NCBI GenBank assembly: GCA_002392645.1
Contig: DGHL01000013.1
Location: 1 to 48,933, forward strand
Length of the DNA stretch: 48,933 nt
Reading direction: 5' to 3'
DNA from: Prevotellaceae bacterium UBA3849
Lineage (GTDB): Bacteria; Bacteroidota; Bacteroidia; Bacteroidales; Bacteroidaceae
Shown here piece after piece: positions 6,711 to 16,466 of this stretch. Under the pieces are notes generated by a model. It was not told the origin of the DNA, made no database searches, and saw only the letters and a list, made by a program, of their open reading frames with translations. Every line of letters begins with the position of its first letter. Position 1 is the first letter of the stretch. The position numbers were made by a program, and so were the translations under genes.

Positions 6711-9149
6711 ATGAAAACAACAAACAAAAACAAAATAATAATGAAAAAACTAACCCTTACAGCAATTATTTCTTGCATTACACTCTGCATGTTCGCAGAA
6801 GGCAGGCAAGTTGAGAACTTCAACCGTGGTTGGTTCTTCAAACTGGGCAAGCAAAGTGCAAACATCACCGTAGCAGAAGCTGCCAACTGGCAAAGGATAA
6901 ACGTGCCGCATGACTTTCAGATTGAACAGCCATGGGTAGCTCCGGCTGCCGATGAGAAAGCAGACAACTCTGATGCCGGTGCCAACATCAAGAGCCGACT
7001 CTCATCCCGAGGTTTCAAGGAGATGGGCGAAGGCTGGTATGTAAAGAGTTTTACGCCAAGCGCCGACAAGAAAGGCAAGCGCATATTGCTCGACTTCCAA
7101 GGCATCATGTATGTAGGCGACGTATATCTTAACGGCAAGCGCATAGGCGGAACCGACTACGGATATGTAGGATTTGAAATCGACATTACCAAAGAACTGC
7201 GCTACGGTCAGGAAAACACTATAGCCGTACGCTGCGACACAGGTCGTCCGAAAGACTCTCGATGGTACACCGGCGGCGGTCTTTTCCGCGATGTCAACAT
7301 CATCTACACCGATCCGCAGATGTTCTTCCTGCGTCACCCTCTCTATATCACCACTGTTGACAACAACAAGGTGAACATATCTGCCAACGTGCAGTGCTTC
7401 AACAAACAGAACACCGTGACTATGCAGGTTACCATAACAGCTCCCGACGGCTCAGTGGTCAGCAACGAGAAGTACGACTTGAAGCGCAACCGCAACTATC
7501 GCTACGGACAAGAGATTGCCATACCTACCATAGACCTGCCTAACGCACAGCTATGGGACTGTGAGCATCCTAACCTCTACACCGCCAAAGTACAGTTGCT
7601 CAGAGAAGACGGCACGGTGGCAGATGAGGTAGTGGAGCGTTTTGGCGTACGCACCATAGAGATAGTGCCAAACAAAGGTTTACTGCTCAACGGCAAGAAG
7701 GTATTGCTGAAGGGTTATGCAAACCACCACACCAACGGCGCTTTAGGTGCAGCGGCATACCCACGTGCAATAGAGAAGCGTATCAAACTGATGAAGGAGT
7801 TTGGCATGAACCACATACGCAGTTCACACAACCCATACTCAGAATCTTTCCTCGACGTATGTGACGAAAACGGCATACTGTTCATCGATGAGCTTTACGA
7901 CAAGTGGAACGACCAGTATGTCGGTGCCGGCAGAGCACACTTCAAGGACCTTTGGATGGGACACGTAGAGGAATTCATCAAGCGTGACAGGAACCACCCA
8001 TGCGTGGTAATGTGGTCATTAGGCAACGAGCTGCAGTCATACAACGACCAACCTTTCAACGACTTTGGCGTAACGCAGTTCAAGCTCATGAAGACCCTCA
8101 TACAGCGATTCGACACCACCCGCAAGGTAACCGTAGCCATGCACCCACGCTACCGCAACTGGGAGACCGACTCTCTTCCATGCGACCTTGCCATGGCTAC
8201 CGACGTACAGGCATACAACTACCGTTACATGTACTTCCCTGGCGACGGCAAGCGTTTCCCATGGATGACGTTCTACCAGAGTGAGGCATCGGTGTCTGCC
8301 ATGGGCGAGAACTTCTTCGCCATGGACCGCGACAAGGTAATCGGACTGGCCTACTGGGGTGCCATCGACTATCTCGGCGAAAGCCAGGGATGGCCGGCAA
8401 AAGGATGGGTACAGGGCGTATTCGATATCAGTCTTGAACCTAAGCCAAAAGCATACTACATGAAGTCTTTCTACAAGGATGACGAACCATTGGTACATAT
8501 CGGTGTATCGGAAAAGGGCGGTGCCGTAATGTGGAACGGTGTACAGATAGGCAACGAAGGTCAGAGCGACCACTGGAACCGCAAGGCCGGCGACACGCTA
8601 AGCATAACAACCTACACCAACGCCGACGAGGTAGAACTGTTCGTAAACGGCAAGAGCTACGGCACCAAGCAGAACGACAAGGCTTCTGCCAAGATGCGCA
8701 ACCAGATACGCTGGAACAACATTATATATCAAGATGGATACTGCGAGGCAGTGGCACGCACCAACGGCAAGGTCGTGGCACGCCACAAGATTGAGACCAC
8801 TGGCAAGGCAGTGGCACTGAAGATAGAGGCAGACAACGCAAACTGGAAAGCTGACGGCATAGACCTGCAGCACCTGCGCATCTATGCCGTTGACAGCAAA
8901 GGACGACGCGTTCAGACTGCCGTAGGCGACGTAAAGGTTGACGTAAACAGCAAGTCTGCCGTATTGGTGGCAATGGACAACGGCAACCAGATGTCTGACG
9001 AGATGCACGTCACCAACCACCGCAATCTCTTCAATGGCTCTGTCATGGCAATCCTTCGCGCCGGCCTCGATGCCAGCGATGTAACAGTGACAGCAACTGT
9101 CGATGGAATGAAGCCAGCAAAACTAAAGCTGAAGCTGAGCAACAAATAA
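6711..9149 (+). CDS. Secreted glycoside hydrolase family 2 (beta-galactosidase-like)
   Basis: Exo-acting glycosidase, probably beta-galactosidase-like, exported to the periplasm or cell surface; the exact substrate is not decidable. The start may be 6711 or the in-frame ATG at 6741, which gives a cleaner signal peptide (MKKLTLTAIISCITLCMFAEG). GH2 modules follow: jelly-roll sugar-binding domain (about 30-200), immunoglobulin-like domain (about 210-320), then a TIM barrel. The acid/base Glu lies in SLGNE (residue 440 counted from 6711) and the probable nucleophile in FYQSEAS (residue 525). A DUF4982-like and an Ig-like domain complete the C-terminus. No SusC/SusD genes are adjacent, so it is not in a canonical polysaccharide utilisation locus within this window. 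Confidence 0.9.
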   Translation: MKTTNKNKIIMKKLTLTAIISCITLCMFAEGRQVENFNRGWFFKLGKQSANITVAEAANWQRINVPHDFQIEQPWVAPAADEKADNSDAGANIKSRLSSRGFKEMGEGWYVKSFTPSADKKGKRILLDFQGIMYVGDVYLNGKRIGGTDYGYVGFEIDITKELRYGQENTIAVRCDTGRPKDSRWYTGGGLFRDVNIIYTDPQMFFLRHPLYITTVDNNKVNISANVQCFNKQNTVTMQVTITAPDGSVVSNEKYDLKRNRNYRYGQEIAIPTIDLPNAQLWDCEHPNLYTAKVQLLREDGTVADEVVERFGVRTIEIVPNKGLLLNGKKVLLKGYANHHTNGALGAAAYPRAIEKRIKLMKEFGMNHIRSSHNPYSESFLDVCDENGILFIDELYDKWNDQYVGAGRAHFKDLWMGHVEEFIKRDRNHPCVVMWSLGNELQSYNDQPFNDFGVTQFKLMKTLIQRFDTTRKVTVAMHPRYRNWETDSLPCDLAMATDVQAYNYRYMYFPGDGKRFPWMTFYQSEASVSAMGENFFAMDRDKVIGLAYWGAIDYLGESQGWPAKGWVQGVFDISLEPKPKAYYMKSFYKDDEPLVHIGVSEKGGAVMWNGVQIGNEGQSDHWNRKAGDTLSITTYTNADEVELFVNGKSYGTKQNDKASAKMRNQIRWNNIIYQDGYCEAVARTNGKVVARHKIETTGKAVALKIEADNANWKADGIDLQHLRIYAVDSKGRRVQTAVGDVKVDVNSKSAVLVAMDNGNQMSDEMHVTNHRNLFNGSVMAILRAGLDASDVTVTATVDGMKPAKLKLKLSNK

Positions 9150-9175
9150 ACACCGTCAGGTTCATATAATCACAT

Positions 9176-9241
9176 AAAACGACAATTCTGACAATCTCAG
9201 ACAACATATTATATGTCTGGAATTGTCAGAATTGTCGTTTT
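9176..9241. terminator. Bidirectional terminator between convergent GH2 and dus genes
   Basis: A perfect 20-bp stem (9176-9195 with 9222-9241) flanks an inner hairpin CAGACA/TGTCTG (9198-9203, 9214-9219). The stem begins AAAAC and ends GTTTT followed by TTA, so it can terminate transcription arriving from either side. Confidence 0.85.
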
Positions 9242-9256
9242 TAGCGAAAGTACCTA

Positions 9257-10240
9257 TCAGAAGAACTTCTGCTTTATCTCATCCAATATCTCCACGAGTT
9301 CCTTCTCCGTATTAGCCCTCAGCATACGGATACGCATAGAGCGGAAGTCAGGAATGCCCTTGAATATAGGTGTAGCCGCCAGATGTCTGCGCGTATGCAG
9401 TATAGCTTTATACTCATCGCCTATGTAGTCCATGTTTATATGGAGCAGCTCAAGCAATATGTCTATCTTCTCGCTTGCAGTAAGTTTCTCGGTTGCCTCA
9501 CGGGAAAATATCCATGGTTGTCCAAACGTAGCACGACCTATCATCACCGCGTCAACTCCGTACTTCTCAAAAGCCCTGTCGGCATCATCCAGCGACTTTA
9601 TGTCACCATTACCGATGATAGGTATCTTAACCTTCGGATTCTTCTTCACCTCACCTATGAGTGTCCAGTCTGCCTCACCAGTGTACATCTGTGCCCTGGT
9701 GCGACCATGTATAGTGAGAGCCTTGGCACCGCATTCCTGCAACCGTACTGCCAAGTCATCACCATTCCATCCTCCTTCTGGCATGTATTCATTAGACAAT
9801 ACATTGCCAAAGACATAGTTGTCAGCATTCCATCCCAGGCGAGTCTTCACGGTGACAGGTGTACTGACAGCCTTTGCCACGGCCTCTGTCATCTCAAGCA
9901 GCTGCGGTATCTTCTGCAACATACCGGCACCGGCACCTTTCCCTGCCACTTTCTTCACCGGACATCCGAAGTTAAGGTCTATGACATCAGGATGCGCCTC
10001 AGCCTCCACTATCCGTGCCGCCTCCACGGCTGCATCGGTGGTGCGTGCATATATCTGTATGCCTACAGGACGTTCGTCATCGCTTATGGTGAGCTTGCGC
10101 ACAGTGTCTTTCACCGACCTGACAAGAGCCTCAGCAGCAACGAACTCGGTATATACCATTGCCGCCCCATATCGCTTGCACAACTTACGGAATCCAATAT
10201 CGGTAACATCCTCCATCGGAGCGAGAAAAAGCTTATTCAT
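9257..10240 (-). CDS. dus: tRNA-dihydrouridine synthase (DusB-like)
   Basis: FMN-dependent reductase that makes dihydrouridine in tRNA D-loops. The TIM-barrel start LFLAPMEDVTDIGFRKLC is typical. The catalytic cysteine lies in NFGCPVKKVAGKGAGAGML (about residue 96), followed by the VKTRLGWN segment, the HGRTRAQMY tRNA/FMN contact motif and the GNGDI phosphate-binding motif. 327 residues, normal length. The start codon lies 8 bases inside the end of parE, which implies co-transcription and translational coupling with the topoisomerase gene. It ends before a shared bidirectional terminator. Confidence 0.93.
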   Translation of the reverse strand: MNKLFLAPMEDVTDIGFRKLCKRYGAAMVYTEFVAAEALVRSVKDTVRKLTISDDERPVGIQIYARTTDAAVEAARIVEAEAHPDVIDLNFGCPVKKVAGKGAGAGMLQKIPQLLEMTEAVAKAVSTPVTVKTRLGWNADNYVFGNVLSNEYMPEGGWNGDDLAVRLQECGAKALTIHGRTRAQMYTGEADWTLIGEVKKNPKVKIPIIGNGDIKSLDDADRAFEKYGVDAVMIGRATFGQPWIFSREATEKLTASEKIDILLELLHINMDYIGDEYKAILHTRRHLAATPIFKGIPDFRSMRIRMLRANTEKELVEILDEIKQKFF

Positions 10241-12191
10241 AGTACTCTTCCTCCTCTGGCCTGTCTTCTTCTATCACGAGATTGTCGATTATGAAGTTCT
10301 GCCTGTCCATAGTGTTCTTACCCATATAGTAAGCCAACATGCGCTCCACCTCATCGCTCTTGTGCAGCGTCACCTGCTCCAGGCGTATGTCTGGACCTAT
10401 GAACCCAGCAAACTCGTCAGGAGATATCTCACCAAGTCCCTTGAATCGTGTAATCTCAGGGTCTGGACCGAGATCAGCTATTGCCTGCTGGCGCTCCTCG
10501 TCACTGTAACAGTAGCGTGTAATGTAGTCCTTTGGTTTCTCGCCACGCTCCTTGAGCTTCTCATCCTCTATTGCGATGACACCCTTTTTCTTAATCTTCG
10601 TGCGCTTGTTTCTTACACGGAACAATGGTGTCTGCAGTACATACACATGTCCCTTCTTTATCAAGTCGGGGAAGAACTGCAGGAAGAACGTTATGATGAG
10701 CAGGCGGATGTGCATACCATCCACATCGGCATCGGTAGCCACAATCACCTTGTTATAGCGTAGGTTGTCAAGACCATCCTCTATGTTCAGTGCTGCCTGA
10801 AGCAGATTGAACTCCTCATTCTCATACACCACCTTCTTGGTAAGTCCGAAACTGTTAAGAGGCTTTCCGCGCAGTGAGAACACAGCCTGCGTATTCACGT
10901 CACGACTCTTTGTGATAGAACCACTGGCAGAGAGTCCCTCGGTGATGAATATGCTTGACTCTTCCTTACGGTCGTTTTTCACATCAGAGAAGTGTATGCG
11001 GCAATCTCGCAGGTTATTATTGTGCAGGTTTGCCTTCTTGGCGCGCTCGCGTGCCAACTTCGTGACACCCGCCATGGCCTTACGCTCCCTCTCACTGTTC
11101 TTTATCTTCTCCTCTATTATCTCTGCTATGTCAAGGTTACGATGCAGGTAGTTGTCAACCTCTGTCTTTATGAAGTCGCCGATATACTTATTGACCGACA
11201 CTCCATCAGGCGACATGGCCAGTGAGCCCAGCTTGATCTTTGTCTGCGACTCGAATATAGGCTCTTCCACGTTCACCGCAATGGCAGCCACGAGTCCGTT
11301 TCTTATATCGCCATACTCATACTTGCCGAAATACTCCTTTATGGTCTTGGCAATATGCTCCTTGAAGGCAGACTGGTGCGTACCGCCCTGGGTAGTGTGC
11401 TGACCATTTACAAACGAGTCATACTCCTCACCATTCTGATTAGTGTGCGTGAAGGCTATCTCTATGTCCTCGCCCTTCATGTGGACTATAGGATATAGCG
11501 GATCGCTCGTCATCTGATCCTTCAGCAGGTCCTGCAGTCCGTTGCGCGATATGATGCGCCTGCCGTTGAACATTATAGCCAGTCCTGTATTCAGGTAGGT
11601 ATAGTTGCGCAGCATCGTCTCCACTATGTCATTGTGGAACGAATAGTTCTTGAACAGCGATGCATCTGGCTCGAAGTAAATGTATGTACCCGTCTCGTCC
11701 TGTGTAGGCTCGGTGGTATCGCTCTTCAATATTCCGCACTCGAACTTTGCGGTGCGCACCTTACCGTCACGATAACTGCGCACTTCAAACTTGGTAGAGA
11801 GGAAGTTCACTGCCTTGACACCCACGCCGTTCATGCCGACCGACTTCTTGAATGCCTTTGAGTCATACTTACCGCCGGTATTAAGCTGGCTGACAGCCTC
11901 AATCATCTTACCCTGCGGAATGCCACGACCATAGTCGCGCAGCGAGATGGCCTTGTTCTCATACATATCCACCTCTATGCGCTTACCGGCGTTCATGCGG
12001 AATTCATCGATACTGTTATCAATGGCCTCCTTCAGCAATACGTAGATGCCGTCCTCTGCATGCGTACCATCGCCGAGCCTGCCTATATACATACCCGGAC
12101 GCGTACGTATATGCTCCACGTCCGACAGCTTTCGTATGTTGTCGTCGGTATATTCTACCTGTTCTGTCTGTCCTGTTATATCTTCTGCCAT
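10233..12191 (-). CDS. parE: DNA topoisomerase IV subunit B (ParE)
   Basis: ATPase subunit of the type IIA topoisomerase that decatenates daughter chromosomes; it needs ParC, which is not in the window. The GHKL ATPase motifs are present (EAIDNSIDE, RDYGRGIP, GMNGVGVKAVN), followed by the transducer domain and the TOPRIM region with ITEGLSASGS and the metal-binding ATDADVDGMHI. The length of 652 residues, without the long insertions of some GyrB proteins, fits ParE; GyrB is the main alternative. It is the middle gene of a probable three-gene operon, 15 bases after the GNAT-like gene and overlapping dus. Confidence 0.9.
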   Translation of the reverse strand: MAEDITGQTEQVEYTDDNIRKLSDVEHIRTRPGMYIGRLGDGTHAEDGIYVLLKEAIDNSIDEFRMNAGKRIEVDMYENKAISLRDYGRGIPQGKMIEAVSQLNTGGKYDSKAFKKSVGMNGVGVKAVNFLSTKFEVRSYRDGKVRTAKFECGILKSDTTEPTQDETGTYIYFEPDASLFKNYSFHNDIVETMLRNYTYLNTGLAIMFNGRRIISRNGLQDLLKDQMTSDPLYPIVHMKGEDIEIAFTHTNQNGEEYDSFVNGQHTTQGGTHQSAFKEHIAKTIKEYFGKYEYGDIRNGLVAAIAVNVEEPIFESQTKIKLGSLAMSPDGVSVNKYIGDFIKTEVDNYLHRNLDIAEIIEEKIKNSERERKAMAGVTKLARERAKKANLHNNNLRDCRIHFSDVKNDRKEESSIFITEGLSASGSITKSRDVNTQAVFSLRGKPLNSFGLTKKVVYENEEFNLLQAALNIEDGLDNLRYNKVIVATDADVDGMHIRLLIITFFLQFFPDLIKKGHVYVLQTPLFRVRNKRTKIKKKGVIAIEDEKLKERGEKPKDYITRYCYSDEERQQAIADLGPDPEITRFKGLGEISPDEFAGFIGPDIRLEQVTLHKSDEVERMLAYYMGKNTMDRQNFIIDNLVIEEDRPEEEEYYE

Positions 12192-12206
12192 TAGAATTCT
12201 TCCTTA

Positions 12207-13373
12207 TTATAGTTTTGCCTTGTAGCTCCTAAGCCTCTTCACGGTTTTTGCTTCAAAATACTGCCATGCGGAAAGCACTCCGTCGTTGGTCTCCATCATG
12301 GCGAGTGTCAGTGCCTTGGTGAATCCATACTTCTTATACCAGCGTATGAGGTCGTCAAAGAGTATGGCGTTGGCGCCCTTTGCCCTGTATTCTGGTAATA
12401 CGCCTATGAGAAGCAGGTCCACCGTATCGGTGTTGTGCCACTTCAGCGTGCGCAGCAGGTGGAACCATCCGAAGGGGAACAGCTTGCCGTTCTTAGTCTT
12501 GCGCAGTGCCTTTGAGAACGACGGGAAGCTTACTCCGAAACCTACCATCTCACCGTCGGGGTGCTCCTCCGATTTCTTATTCTCGTCGAAGATGAACGTC
12601 ACGAGATTCAGGTCGGCTATGGAGAGATAGTTCTTCAGCAGATTATCTATCTGGCGGTCAGTAAGCTCTGAATACTCATAGAGGTCTTTGTAACACTCGT
12701 TGAGCACATGGAAGAGCCTTAGTCCGTAGCCTTCGTCAACCAACTGCTTCTTGGTAAGCTTATGAGCCTTCAGGTTATAGCGCTTGCCAATCATCTGGGT
12801 TATCTTAGCCATCTTCTCAGGCACCTCGTCAGGCACGGTGACAAGCTGCTGCACCCAGTCATTGTCTTTCACAAATCCCAGTTGTTCAATATGCTTGCTA
12901 TAGTATGGGAAATTATGATTGGCATGCATCGTGGCCATGGTGTCGAAACCCTCTACGAGCATACCTTCACGGTCCATATCTACAAATCCCATAGGACCGA
13001 TAATGGTATCCATGCCATGCTCCTTGCCATATTCCCTGACCTTGTCGATAAGGGCAGCAGAAACCTCTGCGTCATCTATGAAGTCGAAATATCCGAAACG
13101 AACGTTATTCTGTCCCCACTTCTCGTTTGCCCTATGGTTGATGATAGCCGCCACGCGTCCTACCGGCTTTCCGTCGCGGTAAGCCATATAATACTCTGCT
13201 TCGCAGAATTCAAACGAAGGGTTCTTGTCCTTTGACAGTGAGTCCATTTCATCCATATACAGATAAGGCACGGCGCATGGGTCGTCCTTATACAACTGCG
13301 TACGGAAATCTATAAACTTTCCTATTTCCTTTTTTGTACAGACAGTCCGTATCTCTATTTCTGTGGATTTCAT
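12207..13373 (-). CDS. GNAT-like N-acyltransferase of unknown substrate
   Basis: A 388-residue cytoplasmic protein with features of a double GNAT fold. The N-terminal half has VGRVAAIINHRANEKW and FGYFDFIDDAEVSAALID, a beta4-alpha3-like region. The C-terminal half has LLIGVLPEYRAKGANAILF, which resembles the acetyl-CoA binding loop, and ends MMETNDGVLSAWQYF. Proteins of this type are common, uncharacterised genes in Bacteroidetes; no substrate can be assigned. It leads the operon with parE and dus. A -7-like box (CAAAGTTA on the plus strand, 13406-13413) lies 33 bases upstream. Confidence 0.7.
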   Translation of the reverse strand: MKSTEIEIRTVCTKKEIGKFIDFRTQLYKDDPCAVPYLYMDEMDSLSKDKNPSFEFCEAEYYMAYRDGKPVGRVAAIINHRANEKWGQNNVRFGYFDFIDDAEVSAALIDKVREYGKEHGMDTIIGPMGFVDMDREGMLVEGFDTMATMHANHNFPYYSKHIEQLGFVKDNDWVQQLVTVPDEVPEKMAKITQMIGKRYNLKAHKLTKKQLVDEGYGLRLFHVLNECYKDLYEYSELTDRQIDNLLKNYLSIADLNLVTFIFDENKKSEEHPDGEMVGFGVSFPSFSKALRKTKNGKLFPFGWFHLLRTLKWHNTDTVDLLLIGVLPEYRAKGANAILFDDLIRWYKKYGFTKALTLAMMETNDGVLSAWQYFEAKTVKRLRSYKAKL

Positions 13374-13405
13374 TTTATAATATATAAAAATTGTGCTTTA
13401 ATGTG

Positions 13406-13413
13406 CAAAGTTA
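13406..13413 (-). promoter_or_regulatory. -7 box for the GNAT-parE-dus operon
   Basis: The minus strand reads TAACTTTG, an exact TAnnTTTG match. No TTTG element is evident 19-21 bases upstream, so the promoter call is moderate. Confidence 0.45.
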
Positions 13414-13543
13414 CAAAATAATTCGCAGATTGCCGAATATTTAAATAAAAAATAACAAAAGATTGCGTATTTATAACCTTGAAAATATCCTTTGGACGGC
13501 ATGTCTTACCGCACCAATTTTACAGGTGACATCTTTCTCTCTC

Positions 13544-13631
13544 TAAAAGCTATCGTTTTATACGGTAAAAGCTGTCATTTTACACTGCAAAAGCATAGCT
13601 TTTACAACGTAAAATGACAGCTTTCAGAAAT
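13544..13631. repeat. Four-unit array of a 22-bp-period AAAGCTATCATTTTA-like repeat
   Basis: Four consecutive 22-base units start at 13544, 13566, 13588 and 13610. The first two share a core like TAAAAGCTGTCATTTTA. The third (CAAAAGCATAGCTTTTA) is a rearranged palindromic version, and the fourth carries the core in reverse (TAAAATGACAGCTTT). A related three-unit array is at 38410-38475. A 7-bp inverted repeat (CTTGTAT 13635-13641, ATACAAG 13661-13667) follows. The array occupies the GH3/GNAT intergenic gap (13374-13715), which holds no gene. Confidence 0.75.
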
Positions 13632-13715
13632 CACCTTGTATTTCCCTGACTATAAAGGCGATACAAGCATGCCCCGTCCGATACAAATTACAGTTTTCGA
13701 CCTGTCAGCGTCACA

Positions 13716-16304
13716 TCACTGCACCTCTACTTCATAGTCGCCTGGATTCATCGGCTGCATCGTGTTGCTTGCCTTATTCCACCACAGCAGTTGGTCGCCT
13801 TCGAGGTATATGGCTATGGTCTTTGTCTCACCAGCCTTCAGTGACACACGCTGGTATGCACGCAGCGTCTTCAGCGGTCCGTCAGTGTCTTTAGGATTCT
13901 TCAGATATACCTGCACCACTTCCTCGCCGTCGCGCTTGCCGGTATTGGCAACCTCTACCTGCACTGCGCATCCGCCCTGGTAAGGGTCAACGCGCTGAAG
14001 TTTCTTCTGGAAGGTGGTGTATGACAGTCCGTGTCCGAATGGGAACAATGGCTCGCCTTTGAAGAAACGATATGTACGGTTCTTCATTGTATAGTCGAGG
14101 AAGTCTGGCAACTGAGAGTCATCCTTGTAGAACGTCACAGGCAGCTTACCTGATGGGTTGACATCGCCGAAGAGCACCTCGGCAATGGCCTTGCCCCCCT
14201 GCTCACCGGCATACCATGCCTGCAGCATACCGTCGCAGCGTTGAGCCTCAGGAGCGAGCGCCACGGCACCGCCAGAACAGTTTACGAATACTATTTTCTT
14301 CTTTGCAGCGGCAATCGCCTTTACAAGGTCGCGCTGGCTCTGTGGCAGTTCTATGCTGGTACGGTCGCCGCCCTTGAATCCGGGAGCGTCAACCTTCATC
14401 TCCTCACCCTCGAGGGCAGGTGAGATGCCACCTACGAAGACTACGTAGTCACATCCCTTCAGCTGCTTTGTGAGCTCTTCAGTCGTAAGGGTAGCCTTGA
14501 CGCCAAGGTCAAACTTCATCTGTGCAACGGCACTGTACTGCAGGTATTCTATCACAATAGGATATTCCTTGCCCGCCTCTACTCTTACTTCCTTGACCAT
14601 TTTCTGCATCTTCTCACGACTGCGGAACTGGTTGTAGATGGTATCGCCACCAAACATTACGCGCATACCGTCGTCGCAAGAGAGCTCGAGCACGAGTTTC
14701 TCGGTTTGCTTTGCCTTGTAGATTCCCTCATAGCGAGCAGTGAAATTCTCAAGGTTCACGCCTGGCGCGAACACCGTAGCACCGCCGTTGCTGAGGTTTA
14801 TCGGCGCGCTATACTGCGCCACTGCTGCCGGTGTGCCCTCTAGCTTCGTATTGTTGTAGTACGTACCGGTCATGCCTGGCTTGCCATCTTTGGTAAACAC
14901 ATTGCCGTAACGGCTTACGGTAACGTCGTTGTTGGTAAACCCTGCGCCCTCAATATACTTCACGTTCTTGCCAAGTGCCTGTATGCCCTGCAGTATGCTT
15001 ATGGTGTTTGTGGCGAAACCTGAATAGTTACCCCACAGCATCAGGCTGTCTTTTGCGTTAGGACCGATGACTGCTATCTTGGCATCCTTGCGCAATGGCA
15101 GTATATCGTTACGGTTCTGAAGCAGCACTACACCCTGGCGTGCAGCCTCAAGCGCAAGGCCTTTATGCTTTGCAGATGCCACGCAGTTCTCTGGTATATG
15201 TGTCCACACGACGTAGTCGTCTGAATCAAAATCACCTACTTCGAAGCGTGCCTTCAGAAGTCGCACTACGCTGGTGTCTATCTGTGCCTCTGTTATCTGG
15301 CCTGCCTTTACGGCGTCAGGCAGACGCTTGTAGTTTGCACCACACTCTACATCGGTACCGCTGATTACCGCCTTTGCCGATGCACTCTTGGCATCCTCGC
15401 TCACCTCGTGGCGTCCCTTTATCCAGAAGTCGCCTATGGCACCGCAGTCTGAGACTACCAGTCCGTCAAACTTCCACTCGTTACGCAGTATCTGCTGCAA
15501 ATAACGGTTGTTGCCGCAACATGGGTCACCGTCTATGCGCTGATATGCGCACATCACCTCACGCACGTTGCCCTTCTGAACAAGAGCCTTGAAGGCTGGC
15601 AGGTAGGTCTCCCACAAGTCACGCTCCGGCAACTGCTGCACGTCAAACGTGTGGCGATTCCATTCCGGACCAGAATGAACGGCAAAGTGCTTTGCACATG
15701 CCAGCATCTTGTAATAGCGGCCGCTGAGCCTACCCGTTTTCAAATCGGTGCCCTGAAGTCCTGCCACAACGGCAAGTCCCATCTTCTCTGTCAGGTAAGG
15801 GTCTTCACCGTATGTCTCCTGACCGCGTCCCCATCGTGGGTCACGGAAGATGTTTATGTTTGGAGTCCATACCGACGTGCCCTGATAGCGATTTACGACA
15901 CCTGCATGACGAGCCTGGGTATTCTTCACGCGCATCTCGTCACTGACGGCATTGAACACATTATATATAAGGTTGTCATTCCATGTTGACGCCATCATCA
16001 TGGTGATAGGGAAAATGGTAGAATAGCCGTTACGACCCACTCCGTGCAGACCTTCGCTCCACCACTCATACATAGGTACATGAAGGCGGTCAACGGCACC
16101 GGAGCCGTTCATCATTATGCGTGCCTTCTCCTCAAGGGTAAGGCGTGAGCACAAATCCTCCGCACGCTGTTGTGCCGAAAGTTTCGGATTTTGATATGGC
16201 AGCATCTCTGACTGAGGTGCTACGTAAGGGATAGGCTGCTGTGCCTGCATGACAGAGCAAGCCATAAGCGCCAGTGCCAACGTGGCCTTCTTTAGATTAG
16301 TCAT
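13716..16304 (-). CDS. Secreted glycoside hydrolase family 3 with PA14 insert (beta-xylosidase/beta-glucosidase type)
   Basis: Exo-glycosidase releasing terminal beta-linked sugars. Residues 1-21 form a signal peptide (LALALMACSVMQAQ). The GH3 N-terminal barrel follows, with WWSEGLHGVGRNG and RDPRWGRGQETYGEDPYL, and the catalytic nucleophile Asp286 in VVSDCGAIGDFW. The second alpha/beta domain is interrupted by a PA14 module (about 475-600, TGTYYNNTKLEG). The probable acid/base lies in ALEGEEM (about 632), and a fibronectin-III-like domain closes the protein. The 862-residue GH3+PA14 layout is that of Prevotella bryantii Xyl3A-type xylosidases; assignment to xylosidase rather than glucosidase is inference. 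Confidence 0.9.
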   Translation of the reverse strand: MTNLKKATLALALMACSVMQAQQPIPYVAPQSEMLPYQNPKLSAQQRAEDLCSRLTLEEKARIMMNGSGAVDRLHVPMYEWWSEGLHGVGRNGYSTIFPITMMMASTWNDNLIYNVFNAVSDEMRVKNTQARHAGVVNRYQGTSVWTPNINIFRDPRWGRGQETYGEDPYLTEKMGLAVVAGLQGTDLKTGRLSGRYYKMLACAKHFAVHSGPEWNRHTFDVQQLPERDLWETYLPAFKALVQKGNVREVMCAYQRIDGDPCCGNNRYLQQILRNEWKFDGLVVSDCGAIGDFWIKGRHEVSEDAKSASAKAVISGTDVECGANYKRLPDAVKAGQITEAQIDTSVVRLLKARFEVGDFDSDDYVVWTHIPENCVASAKHKGLALEAARQGVVLLQNRNDILPLRKDAKIAVIGPNAKDSLMLWGNYSGFATNTISILQGIQALGKNVKYIEGAGFTNNDVTVSRYGNVFTKDGKPGMTGTYYNNTKLEGTPAAVAQYSAPINLSNGGATVFAPGVNLENFTARYEGIYKAKQTEKLVLELSCDDGMRVMFGGDTIYNQFRSREKMQKMVKEVRVEAGKEYPIVIEYLQYSAVAQMKFDLGVKATLTTEELTKQLKGCDYVVFVGGISPALEGEEMKVDAPGFKGGDRTSIELPQSQRDLVKAIAAAKKKIVFVNCSGGAVALAPEAQRCDGMLQAWYAGEQGGKAIAEVLFGDVNPSGKLPVTFYKDDSQLPDFLDYTMKNRTYRFFKGEPLFPFGHGLSYTTFQKKLQRVDPYQGGCAVQVEVANTGKRDGEEVVQVYLKNPKDTDGPLKTLRAYQRVSLKAGETKTIAIYLEGDQLLWWNKASNTMQPMNPGDYEVEVQ

Positions 16305-16354
16305 AGTGTTTTATATTGTTTTTATTTGTTATGGCATTTGTAAATATGCAGATG

Positions 16355-16385
16355 CAAAGTTACTGAAAAGTTCTGACAAGACAAA
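16355..16385 (-). promoter_or_regulatory. Bacteroidetes promoter for the GH3 gene
   Basis: On the minus strand TTTG (16382-16385), a 19-base spacer and TAACTTTG (16355-16362) fit the TTTG/TAnnTTTG consensus. The start codon lies about 50 bases downstream. Confidence 0.75.
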
Positions 16386-16466
16386 AAAATTTTTTCATTA
16401 CGCAGAATTTTACCCCCTGAATAATTCAAAATCACTCACGGACTTTTATGTACCGGGCACTATAAT

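Noticed and set aside
9383..10763. Long plus-strand open frames opposite dus and parE
   Set aside because: They lie entirely antisense to two well-recognised genes, are cysteine- and serine-rich with no family features, and are explained by codon bias of the real strand.
13544..13631. CRISPR-like array
   Set aside because: The 22-base units are adjacent with no spacers, vary between units and change orientation; no cas genes are in the window.
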